8,335 nucleotides of DNA from DTKY01 sp037440765 (GTDB lineage Bacteria; Acidobacteriota; Terriglobia; Bryobacterales; Bryobacteraceae), in NCBI GenBank assembly GCA_037440765.1, contig JBBITL010000130.1, positions 1 through 8,335 on the forward strand. Reading direction: 5' to 3'. Position 1 is the first letter of the stretch. Every line of letters begins with the position of its first letter. The notes beneath the pieces were generated by a model. That model was not told the DNA's origin and did not search any database. It saw only the letters and a program-made list of their open reading frames with translations. The position numbers and the translations under genes are program-made. Shown here piece after piece: positions 1 to 6,008 of this stretch.

Positions 1-649
1 AGCTGTTACTCCCCGAGTTCACCTTGGATTCCGAGAGCACAAGCGTCGTCACGCTGCTCCAGACCCCTTTCGGAACAAGTATCAGCTTGCCCGACGCAAT
101 CTCATGGCTGAAAGTGCGCCGCAGGCACTCGAGATTGACTGGGTCCGGCTCGATGGCTACGACCTTAGAGGCCCCCCGCAGGAACGAGTGGTGGGTGAAC
201 ACTCCGACATGCGCGCCGCAGTCCAGGACCACGTCGCCCCGGCGGACTGTATCCTGCCGGTTGACGCTTGCCATCCAGGCGTGCTCGGCCAGCAGGTAGG
301 AGAGAAGCCTCTTGCCACCCCAGTTGTGGCCGGCGCCTCGCTTGATCCAGAAAGATCTCTCGGGCGATCTGACAAGTTCGATGTCGAGCGAATCGTCCTG
401 CTCAACGGCCGCTACATCGGCCTGAAAGCCGCGATCAAGTTCCGCGAAGCTCCGGGCGTGGTAAGGCGCGAGCAACACCTTTCCCCAAGGGCAGGCCGGG
501 GCGTTTCCCGTGAGCTTCGCCGAGGCCGCTTCAAAGCCGGCGGCAAGCGGGAGCCTCAACAGGCCGAACACCAAGACAGGGGTCGCCACCAGCAGTCCGA
601 TCAGGGCGAAGGGCAGCCGGCGCAACGCCGTGGATGACTTGGACTTCAC
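1..649 (-). CDS. Membrane-anchored FkbM-family methyltransferase (3' end beyond window)
   Basis: Reading the minus strand from a GTG at 649 gives 216 codons open to the window edge, so the C-terminus is missing. Residues 12-31 form one hydrophobic helix after a basic N-terminus (KSKSSTALRR), so the protein is probably anchored in the inner membrane. Residues 138-152 (GDVVLDCGAHVGVFT) are the glycine-rich SAM-binding motif I of class I methyltransferases. Residues 163-170 (VVAIEPDP) are the following acidic-loop motif that contacts the SAM ribose. The form D-x-G-A-x-x-G-x-F-T plus EPDP is typical of the FkbM family, which O-methylates sugars and other secondary metabolites. The GTG is chosen because AGGAGG (656-661) lies six bases upstream. 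About 135 residues precede motif I, longer than in many FkbM proteins, and give no recognisable domain beyond the helix. The gene diverges from the response regulator at 1162. The acceptor is unknown; an envelope glycan or glycolipid is an inference from the neighbours. Confidence 0.85.
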   Translation of the reverse strand, partial: MKSKSSTALRRLPFALIGLLVATPVLVFGLLRLPLAAGFEAASAKLTGNAPACPWGKVLLAPYHARSFAELDRGFQADVAAVEQDDSLDIELVRSPERSFWIKRGAGHNWGGKRLLSYLLAEHAWMASVNRQDTVRRGDVVLDCGAHVGVFTHHSFLRGASKVVAIEPDPVNLECLRRTFSHEIASGKLILVPKGVWSSVTTLVLSESKVNSGSNS

Positions 650-653
650 GAGG

Positions 654-661
654 CTCCTCCT
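654..661 (-). promoter_or_regulatory. Strong ribosome binding site of the FkbM gene
   Basis: The minus strand reads AGGAGGAG just upstream of the GTG at 649, with AGGAGG six bases from the start. This near-perfect anti-16S complement decides the GTG start. No other start in this frame has comparable support. Confidence 0.8.
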
Positions 662-863
662 CTTTTCACCGCGACACCGAGCGGGCCGCCGGTGCGGGAT
701 GGTCCGCTCCGCCCTGAGTGCACCTTGCCTCGACGCCGCGCCCCGCAACGGGCAGGCAACGCCTCGACTGGATTCGGGATTGGAGACTGCAACGCCTCTC
801 CATTATTCAGCCAGTGTGAGGCCCGGAGGCTTTTCCGTCAATACCGCTATGGGCAGCAGTGGT

Positions 864-883
864 CTGTTAACCGAGGTTAGCAG
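864..883. repeat. Near-perfect 20-bp palindrome, candidate operator
   Basis: CTGTTAACC (864-872) and GGTTAGCAG (875-883) are inverted copies around a GA centre, with 8 of 9 positions complementary and one T/G mismatch. Size and symmetry fit a dimeric regulator site. The right arm contains GGTTAGCA, which recurs exactly at 921-928 and inverted at 1038-1045, so the motif may belong to one regulator acting on this region. The binding protein is unknown; the adjacent LuxR-type regulator is one candidate. Confidence 0.45.
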
Positions 884-971
884 TGCGGTGCGGCTTTGGA
901 ATGAACGCAATAGCAGCGGGGGTTAGCATGTGCGCCTCCCGTAGTACTTCCTGCGGGGAAGTCCTATGGAA

Positions 972-1004
972 ACCTAAGAAATTAGCCGAAAATCACCTAA
1001 GAAA
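972..1004 (+). repeat. Two ACCTAAGAAA direct repeats, candidate activator sites
   Basis: The exact 10-mer ACCTAAGAAA occurs at 972-981 and 995-1004, 23 bp apart and separated by AT-rich sequence. Relative to a start near 1044, their centres fall at about -67 and -44. These positions are common for activator half-sites next to RNA polymerase. Binding by a response regulator of the neighbouring type is plausible but not shown. Confidence 0.4.
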
Positions 1005-1028
1005 GTCTGGAATCCCGGCTGAAATTCA

Positions 1029-1037
1029 TGCTATATT
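1029..1037 (+). promoter_or_regulatory. Extended -10 promoter candidate for the regulator operon
   Basis: TGCTATATT combines a TGn extension with a -10 hexamer (TATATT) matching five of six housekeeping-sigma consensus bases. No good -35 sits about 17 bp upstream, which fits an extended -10 or activator-dependent promoter. Transcription would start near 1044 and leave a leader of about 118 nt before the ATG at 1162. Confidence 0.4.
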
Positions 1038-1093
1038 TGCTAACCCATGCCACTGAGTCCGGCACCGGCCGTCCCCGCGGGAAGAATGCCTAA

Positions 1094-1157
1094 CAGGCTG
1101 TCTTTCTGCCTGACGTTGCGCAAGGTCCGGACCGGAGGTCCCTCCTGAGAAAGGGAG
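1094..1157 (+). promoter_or_regulatory. Structured leader of the response-regulator gene
   Basis: The presumed leader contains several short inverted repeats. CAGGC (1094-1098) pairs with GCCTG (1108-1112). GGTCCGGACC (1124-1133) is a perfect 10-bp palindrome. GGAGG (1134-1138) can pair with CCTCC (1141-1145), while CTCC (1142-1145) can instead pair with GGAG (1154-1157) of the gene's own ribosome binding site. The last two are mutually exclusive, so a translation switch is conceivable. The stems are only 4-5 bp and may be fortuitous in GC-rich DNA. Confidence 0.25.
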
Positions 1158-1161
1158 CGCT

Positions 1162-1899
1162 ATGATTCGCGTCTTGTTGTACACCGATGAACCCATGGTG
1201 GCACGCGGCCTGGGAACCGTGCTGGTGCCGTCCACCGGATTCGAGCTCGCCTCAGTATGTACCGGAGCCGGCTCGCTGATTCAGGAGGCGAGGGCGCACA
1301 ATCCGGGCGTCCTTCTCCTGGACATGACACCGGAGCTGACGTTCGGAGTGCTGCTGGAGGCCCAGCGGCAACTGGCCGGAGCCCGAATTGTTTTGTGGGT
1401 CCGCAGCATTTCCACGGAATTGGCCTACCAGGCAATCGAGCACGGGGTGCGCGGCATTCTTAGGAAGACCCATTCGTCCGAGGTCCTGGTGAAGTGCCTG
1501 AAGATGGTCTCCGAAGGCGGTTTGTGGTTCGAGGAGACGCTTAAGGCCAGCTTCAACAGCATGCGGACCATCTCTCTGACCCGGCGGGAGAGCCAGCTCG
1601 TCAGCCTGCTCTCGCAGGGGCTTAAGAATAAGGAGATCGCCGCCACGCTGTTCATCTCGGAAGGGACGGTGAAGGTCTATCTTTCCCGGCTGTTCCAGAA
1701 ACTCGGCGTCAAGGACCGCTTTGAGCTGGCGCTGTTCGGGCTGAAGAACATGCCGGGGGGAGAAGCGCTGGTCGAGGTGCCGCAGCCGAGGGCGCCGCTG
1801 CCCGAACGGAAGGATGCCGGGCAGGCTCAGTGGCTCCGTTCCATCGTGATGGAAAGGCCCCGGGTGAAGGTTCGCGGCGCGGGGGGAACGTTCGACTAG
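1162..1899 (+). CDS. LuxR/NarL-family response regulator
   Basis: This is a 245-residue regulator. Residues 1-115 look like a receiver domain. The acidic pair D9-E10, the phosphoacceptor D54 at the end of the third strand (LLLD) and K102 (GILRKT) align with the canonical sites. The switch Thr/Ser is not at its usual place, where IVLWV occurs, so signalling may be atypical. Residues 138-196 are a LuxR-type helix-turn-helix: LTRRE, then KEIAATLFISEGTVKVYLSR, then LGVKDRFELA. A polar, proline-containing tail of about 45 residues extends beyond the usual domain end. GGGAG (1153-1157) precedes the ATG. No histidine kinase is encoded in the window. The TonB-like gene follows after 15 bp with its own ribosome binding site, so the two are probably cotranscribed and this regulator may control the envelope genes behind it. 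The class is firm; the target genes are inferred. Confidence 0.92.
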   Translation: MIRVLLYTDEPMVARGLGTVLVPSTGFELASVCTGAGSLIQEARAHNPGVLLLDMTPELTFGVLLEAQRQLAGARIVLWVRSISTELAYQAIEHGVRGILRKTHSSEVLVKCLKMVSEGGLWFEETLKASFNSMRTISLTRRESQLVSLLSQGLKNKEIAATLFISEGTVKVYLSRLFQKLGVKDRFELALFGLKNMPGGEALVEVPQPRAPLPERKDAGQAQWLRSIVMERPRVKVRGAGGTFD

Positions 1900-1914
1900 T
1901 CCAGGGAGCGTGGC

Positions 1915-3559
1915 ATGCAGCCACTGCCTGCGTGGGAAGTAGCGGAGGACGAGAGTCTCATCGAGGCTGAGCCGGAGCCGCAGATCGAGATCTCCTTCTA
2001 CCCGCCGCCCCTCCTGCCCCGGCGGCCGTACTGGTGCAGTTTTCTGGTTTCGGCGCTCCTGCACTGCGCGGCCATATTCGGCCTTCCGGTGCTGATGGAT
2101 CTGCTGCCGCCCAGCGACGACGAGGTCTGGCGGCGCCAGATGCTGGCCATGCGCCCGCTCGAGATACGGGTGCCTGACCGCCTCTACCTGTCTCCCAAGC
2201 CGCCCGACGGGGCCGGCAAGCAGCCGCCGCGGGCGAAGCCGGATGAGCCTCCGCCCGCCCCGCGGGCCAAGGCGGAACTCCCCCCTCCCCCCGCCCCTGA
2301 GCCGGAGAGGCAAAGGGCGGCGCTCAAGCAGTTCCGTCCCCCCGACAGCGTGAAGCGCACGGACCACGATCTTACCCTGCTCCAGTCGCATCTCCCTCCG
2401 GAGCTTCCCCTTTCCGTCCAGGTCAAGCTGCCGCAGTTGGCGTTGCTCTCAGGCCCCGTGCTTCCGCGACCGGCCCCGCGGCGCTTCGTGGAGCCCGGCA
2501 GGAGCGCCGATCCAGGCGTGGTTCCCCGGGTGGATGCGCCGCCCATGCTGGCGACTCCGAATGACGCGAACCCCGACCTTGTAATCAGCAGCATGCTGAC
2601 GGGACCGGACCAGGCCCTGCTCCGCCTTCCGAGGCCCAACGTTCCGGCGCGCAAGTTCCAGGCCCCCTCGCCGCTGCCTTCCGGCCGGGGCGCGTCCGTG
2701 GCCCCGACCTTGGGCGAACCGGTCAACATATTGGCCATGTCTAGCGACCCCGCTTCACTCCAGGACCGGATCACCATACCGCTGGGCAACCAGATCGGAC
2801 GGCTTCCTGCGCTGCCAGGATTCGAGGATGCGCCCGGGGGCGAGGCGGGGGCAAGAGGAACTGGCGGCGGCGCCGGGGGGGTGGCTGGCGGCGCCGGGCA
2901 GGCAGGATCGCGCGCCGGGTCCGGCGGCGCCGGAGAGGGCTTGGGAAGCCGCACAACCATAGATGAGTTTCTGAAGGCCCTGGCATCGTTGCCGGACAGA
3001 TACGCGACCCCGATCAAGATCGAGCACCCCTCCAACGCGGTGTTCGACGTGGTCGTTGTGCAGTCGTCCGCCGAGGAGGCTTTCCCGGACAGCGCCGGCG
3101 TCCTCAGCGGCAAGCCGGTCTACACCGCCTACCTGCAAGTCGGCGCGCCCAAGGCATGGATCTTGCAGTACTGCATCCCCAAGCAGGCGGCCAAGGAGCC
3201 GCAGGTGACAGGGAACGTGGTCAACATCGGCAATCCTTCGCCCCTCAAGGCGCCCTATCCCCTGGTGACCGTCCTGCCGCCCGCCACCATGCTGCCGCGC
3301 GAATCTGAACTTAAAGCAGTGTCTAATAAAATACGGNNNNNNNNNNACCATGCTGCCGCGCACCGGCTACATTATTGTTCACGCATCGCTGGACGTGCAG
3401 GGCAGGTTCACAGGGCTGGAGGTGCTGCGCGCGCCGCACCCCAGGATGAAGGACTTGATCCTAGCGGAGCTCGCCAAGTGGCAATTCCGGCCCGCCGTGC
3501 GGGACGGGGCGCCGGTCGCAGTCGAGATCCTGCTGGCCATCCCGCCGCAGGACGTCTGA
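1915..3559 (+). CDS. Long TonB-like energy-transducer protein, split by an assembly artefact
   Basis: The frame from ATG 1915 (AGGGAG at 1903-1908) runs to 3300. It continues correctly at 3362 if the artefact around the N gap is removed, giving about 527 residues ending at the TGA at 3557-3559. Residues 1-38 are acidic and presumably cytoplasmic, 41-62 are one membrane helix, and 94-130 are proline-rich (PPPAP, ELPPPPAPEPE) as in periplasm-spanning TonB linkers. Residues 303-346 are glycine/alanine-rich. Residues 347-455 form a folded-looking segment (including VYTAYLQVGAPKAWILQYC). The last 65 residues resemble the TonB C-terminal domain: TGYIIVHASLDVQG, then AKWQFRPAVRDGAPVAVEI, with the W-x-F-R-P-A / DG-x-PV signature. 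TonB proteins pass inner-membrane proton-motive energy to outer-membrane receptors, but no ExbB, ExbD or receptor gene is present, so the partner is unknown. Classical TonB proteins are roughly half this length. It could instead be a structural envelope protein with a TonB_C fold. Confidence 0.8.
2866..2933 (+). repeat. In-frame GGCGGCGCCGG repeats encoding Gly-Gly-Ala-Gly
   Basis: The 11-mer GGCGGCGCCGG occurs exactly at 2866-2876, 2887-2897 and 2923-2933. The offsets of 21 and 36 bp are multiples of three, and each copy is codon-aligned (GGC GGC GCC), encoding GGAG in the glycine-rich linker of the TonB-like protein. Each copy contains the GGCGCC palindrome. The tract may change length by slippage and is a likely trouble spot for assembly. 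Confidence 0.7.
3286..3361. other. Scaffold gap with overlapping contig ends (assembly artefact)
   Basis: Ten Ns lie at 3337-3346. The 15-mer ACCATGCTGCCGCGC is present on both sides, at 3286-3300 and 3347-3361. Between the first copy and the Ns lies a 36-bp stretch (3301-3336) of about 33% GC, unlike the surrounding GC-rich gene. Removing 61 positions, for example 3301-3361, merges the 15-mers and joins the two reading frames into one protein ending in a good TonB-type C-terminus. The gap is therefore best read as a failed contig overlap with erroneous bases at one contig end, not as missing genome or a real frameshift. Confidence 0.88.
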
Positions 3560-3616
3560 GCCGCGCTATCCAGCGGGCCGTTCTGGCATACTGAGAGAGT
3601 TTCTCGGGCGCGCCGT

Positions 3617-4852
3617 ATGCCTTCTGCGACATCCGCACAATCACTTCTCGCCCGGGCGGCGTTCTGGCTCACCGGCGGAGCAGCCGTCTCGATCGTCTTC
3701 TCCATCGCGGCCTGCCAGATCCTGCTCGCCCTGGCTCTGATTGCCCTGCTGTTTTCCGGCTCCCGGCTGCGCTTCCCTCCCATCGGCCTGCCGCTTGGTC
3801 TGTTCATGCTCGGCACGGCGCTCTCGCTGGTCTTTTCAGCCGATCCGGTCTCGGGCCGCCCACAGCTCCGGAAGTTCTTCGTCTTTCTTATGCTGCTGGT
3901 GGTGACTTCCACCTTCCGCGAGTTGCCGCACCTGCGGCGCCTGCTGCTGTGCTGGGCGGGAGCCGGAGCGCTGTCCGCCGCGCGCGGACTGGTGCAACTT
4001 GGCGAGAAGTACCGCGAGGCGGTCTACGGCGGACAGAGCTTCTATGAATACTATGTGGGCGAGCGAATCACCGGCTTCATGAGCCACTGGATGACCTTCA
4101 GCGGGCAGCTCCTGATAGTGCTCCTCATGCTGTGCGCGTTCCTGCTTTTTTCGCCCTCGGCCCGCGGCAAGCTCCGCTGGTACGGCCTGCTGGCGGCGGC
4201 GCTAATCGCGCCCGCCATCGTGCTGGGCTTCACACGCAGCATCTGGCTGGCCGGCGGCGCGGCGGGTCTCTACCTGGTGGCTCGCTGGCGGCGGCGCCTC
4301 TTGTATGCGGTGCCGTTCCTGGTCGCCGCCGGGATCTGGTTCGCGCCGCCCGCCATCCGCAGCCGGGTGACGTCGATGTTCCAGCCGCAACAGGAGATCG
4401 ACTCCAACCAGCACCGCATCATCTGCTGGCGCACGGGCTGGGCGATGATCAAGGCCCATCCATGGCTGGGGGTTGGCCCGGAGCAGGTGGGCATACAGTT
4501 CGAGAAGTACCTCCCGCCGGATATTAAGAAGCCGCTTCCGTCCGGCTGGTACGGGCACCTTCACAGCATATACGTGCACTACGCCGCCGAGCGCGGCGTC
4601 CCCACCGCGCTCATGCTGATCTGGCTGCTGGTGAAGATCCTCTACGATTTCCTCAAGGCGGTGCGAAGGCTGCCTCCCGGCCCCGGCGACGCGAAGTCCA
4701 TTCTCCACGGGGCGGTTTCGGTGGTGCTGGCGATCCTGGTGGCTGGCGCGTTTGAGCTGAACCTGGGCGACAGCGAGGTCCTCACGATGTTCCTTGTGGC
4801 CGTGGCCGCCGGCTACGTGGCCCGGGAGCAGGCGGCCGCGCAGACTGCCTGA
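3617..4852 (+). CDS. O-antigen ligase / Wzy-type polymerase family membrane protein
   Basis: This 411-residue polytopic membrane protein has many hydrophobic segments (about 14-47, 55-74, 86-98, 107-120, 162-178, 187-204, 206-222, 229-244, 328-345, 362-400). The Wzy_C/WaaL-type core is visible. GFTRSIWLAG (204-213) corresponds to the conserved SRg-containing membrane segment. A large periplasmic loop follows, with HRIICWRTGWAMIKAHPWLG (266-285) and GHLHSIYVHYAAERG (313-327). R267 and H316 match the Arg and His positions important in this family, with H-S replacing the more usual H-N. Such enzymes transfer or polymerise undecaprenyl-diphosphate-linked glycans in the periplasm. Whether this one is a ligase to lipid A core, a polymerase or a protein glycosylase cannot be told from sequence. 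It starts 57 bp after the TonB-like gene with a weak ribosome binding site (GAGAGAG about 17 bases upstream). It probably belongs to the same operon and converges on the GtrA gene. Confidence 0.88.
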   Translation: MPSATSAQSLLARAAFWLTGGAAVSIVFSIAACQILLALALIALLFSGSRLRFPPIGLPLGLFMLGTALSLVFSADPVSGRPQLRKFFVFLMLLVVTSTFRELPHLRRLLLCWAGAGALSAARGLVQLGEKYREAVYGGQSFYEYYVGERITGFMSHWMTFSGQLLIVLLMLCAFLLFSPSARGKLRWYGLLAAALIAPAIVLGFTRSIWLAGGAAGLYLVARWRRRLLYAVPFLVAAGIWFAPPAIRSRVTSMFQPQQEIDSNQHRIICWRTGWAMIKAHPWLGVGPEQVGIQFEKYLPPDIKKPLPSGWYGHLHSIYVHYAAERGVPTALMLIWLLVKILYDFLKAVRRLPPGPGDAKSILHGAVSVVLAILVAGAFELNLGDSEVLTMFLVAVAAGYVAREQAAAQTA

Positions 4853-4866
4853 GCGGCCTCACCTGT

Positions 4867-5307
4867 TCACTCCCTCTGGGCCCGAAAGACGAACAACTCG
4901 CTCAGCAGGAAATTGGCGAGCGAGGCAGTGGCAATGGTCAGCACGTTGGCGATCAGGTAATGCAGGTGAAAGACGCCCACGAGCAGGCGCATCAGCACAA
5001 GGTTGGCGGCGATCGACACCAGGCCGGTGGTGAGGTTGAAGCGCACCAGCCTCGCCATCAGAAGCCCGAGACCCGGCGCCTGGCGGGTGCGGTCCACCCA
5101 GGTCCAGCGTTCGTGCCACCAGAAGTTCTGAAGCACGGCGACCTCCACCGCCAGGGCGGTGGCCGCCATGTAGTGCAGGCCGGCCACGCTCTTGAAGAGC
5201 ACCAGAGCCGCCAGTTGCACGGCTACGCCGATCAGTCCGACCGTGTAGAACTTCACCAGCCGCTCGGCGAACTGGCGGACCCGGCCGGCCCGGGCAACCG
5301 CGCTCAC
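4867..5307 (-). CDS. GtrA-family membrane protein
   Basis: This 146-residue protein has four predicted membrane helices (about 18-38, 44-62, 87-108, 115-135), the usual size and topology of GtrA. Typical signatures are LVKFYTVGLIGVAVQ at the first helix and NFWWHERWTW (61-70) after the second. GtrA proteins are implicated in translocating or supporting the use of polyprenyl-phosphate-linked sugars for glycan modification. The two halves resemble each other (LVKF/LVRF, LHY/LHY, NF..E...). The start is a GTG at 5307 overlapping the stop of the upstream phosphatidyltransferase gene as GTGA. No clear ribosome binding site is present, so translation is probably coupled. The expected partner, a GtrB-like polyprenyl-phosphate glycosyltransferase, is not beside it. 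The stop lies 14 bp from the end of the convergent O-antigen ligase gene. Confidence 0.9.
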   Translation of the reverse strand: MSAVARAGRVRQFAERLVKFYTVGLIGVAVQLAALVLFKSVAGLHYMAATALAVEVAVLQNFWWHERWTWVDRTRQAPGLGLLMARLVRFNLTTGLVSIAANLVLMRLLVGVFHLHYLIANVLTIATASLANFLLSELFVFRAQRE

Positions 5308-6008
5308 GGGATGCGCTCGGCGCGGTAAAGCGCCACGGTGTGGCGGGTCACCGCCGTTATCAACATGAGGCTCATTCCGGCCAGGCCGATCAGCCCGCCC
5401 GCGTCGAACAACTGGAAGGAGATGCCGTTGAATCGCGCCATCGGTCCGCGAATGATCAGGGCGATGTTGCCGGCAATCAGAAGGAGCCGCAACTCAGTCG
5501 GGCTGAACTTCCAGAACGACAGGTGGAACGTGCCCAGAGTGTAGGCGGCGAGGTACACCTCGATGGAGAGCATGAAGTACACAATCAGCAGGCCCAGAGC
5601 GATCCAGGGGTTCATGTAGGTCGACAGTGCCAGTCCCACCAGCAGGAAGCACGTTCCGAGCATGTCCACGGCGTGATCGACGTAGAAGCCATACTTCGGC
5701 CGCTGCCGGTTCCGGACGCGGGCCAGCGTTCCGTCCAGGCTGTCGCCGAGCCAGTTCAGGAACAGGCAAACGATCACCACCACCAGACCCGTTCTGGTCC
5801 AGCTCGCCATCCAGTAGCCAACTCCGGCGCCCAGCATTGCGACAAGCCCCAGGGCGGTGAGGTGGTCGGGGTTGACAAAGCCAGGGGTGCGGCGTGCCAT
5901 CCACACCAGGCACCGCTTCTCCAGGGGCGCCAGGAGACTCACTTGAGCACGTTCCGCCTCGTTGAACCGGCGTTCCTTGTCCATGTGCGTGCGCGGCCGA
6001 CTTCTCAT
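5304..6008 (-). CDS. CDP-alcohol phosphatidyltransferase family protein
   Basis: This is a 234-residue integral membrane enzyme with about six helices. The full active-site signature of the superfamily is present: D89-S-L-D92-G93-T-L-A96-R97, nine residues, G107-F-Y-V-D111-H-A-V-D115. The four aspartates bind the metals and catalyse displacement of CMP from a CDP-alcohol, usually CDP-diacylglycerol, by a second alcohol to make a phospholipid or related phosphodiester. The acceptor (inositol phosphate, glycerol phosphate, serine or another) cannot be assigned from what I see. The start could be the ATG at 6008 or the ATG at 5984 (Met9); neither has a clear ribosome binding site. The extended N-terminal soluble helix (about 10-45) precedes NPDHLTALG, the usual entry to the first membrane helix. 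The gene overlaps GtrA by four bases downstream and lies 18 bp from the divergent gene at 6027. Pairing with GtrA suggests a shared glycolipid role, which is inference. Confidence 0.9.
   Translation of the reverse strand: MRSRPRTHMDKERRFNEAERAQVSLLAPLEKRCLVWMARRTPGFVNPDHLTALGLVAMLGAGVGYWMASWTRTGLVVVIVCLFLNWLGDSLDGTLARVRNRQRPKYGFYVDHAVDMLGTCFLLVGLALSTYMNPWIALGLLIVYFMLSIEVYLAAYTLGTFHLSFWKFSPTELRLLLIAGNIALIIRGPMARFNGISFQLFDAGGLIGLAGMSLMLITAVTRHTVALYRAERIP

Larger units (their letters stand above)
920..1046. repeat. Inverted 9-bp motif pair flanking the regulator promoter
   Basis: GGGTTAGCA at 920-928 has an exact inverted partner, TGCTAACCC, at 1038-1046. They are separated by 109 bp that contain the direct repeats and the extended -10. 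The right copy lies directly downstream of the -10 candidate and would cover the expected transcription start near 1044. That is a repression-type position. The left copy could serve as an auxiliary operator for looping. Both roles are inferred from position alone. Confidence 0.4.
650..1161. other. Divergent intergenic region, 512 bp, no gene seen
   Basis: No convincing coding frame was found on either strand. Open frames here run in from neighbouring genes or lack family similarity and a ribosome binding site. The part at about 840-1050 is visibly AT-richer than the coding DNA around it, as expected of a control region. It holds a near-palindrome at 864-883, a long-range inverted pair (920-928 and 1038-1046), a 10-bp direct repeat pair (972-981 and 995-1004), an extended -10 candidate (1029-1037) and small hairpins in the presumed leader of the regulator gene. 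GCAACGCCTC also occurs twice, at 756-765 and 789-798; I see no function for it. For the minus-strand gene, AATAAT (complement of 802-807) is a possible -10 without a good -35. Confidence 0.75.

Noticed and set aside
157..405. An 82-residue minus-strand open frame
   Set aside because: It is out of frame with the FkbM gene, which occupies the same strand and carries clear SAM motifs.
1008..1022. Possible sigma-54 promoter (GG and GC elements near CTGGAATCCCGGCTG)
   Set aside because: The GG-to-GC spacing is too short for a -24/-12 promoter and the TTGC element is absent.
1252..2391. A 379-residue minus-strand open frame across the regulator and TonB-like genes
   Set aside because: It is Arg/Leu/Gly/Pro-rich shadow coding opposite two genes with recognisable domains, and no motif was found in it.
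3301..3336. AT-rich 36-bp stretch as an inserted mobile fragment
   Set aside because: It lies directly against the scaffold Ns between two identical 15-mers, so it is best explained as erroneous sequence at a contig end. No insertion-sequence feature is visible.
3350..3559. A separate 69-residue gene starting at the ATG after the N gap
   Set aside because: It is the C-terminal end of the TonB-like protein. The same ATG context is present at 3289 in frame with the upstream gene, and the start lies inside the duplicated contig-end sequence.
4834..4858. GGCCGC / GCGGCC inverted repeat at the convergent end of the ligase and GtrA genes as a terminator
   Set aside because: The stem is only 6 bp with a 13-base loop, largely inside the coding end, and has no U-tract. 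It is expected by chance at this GC content.
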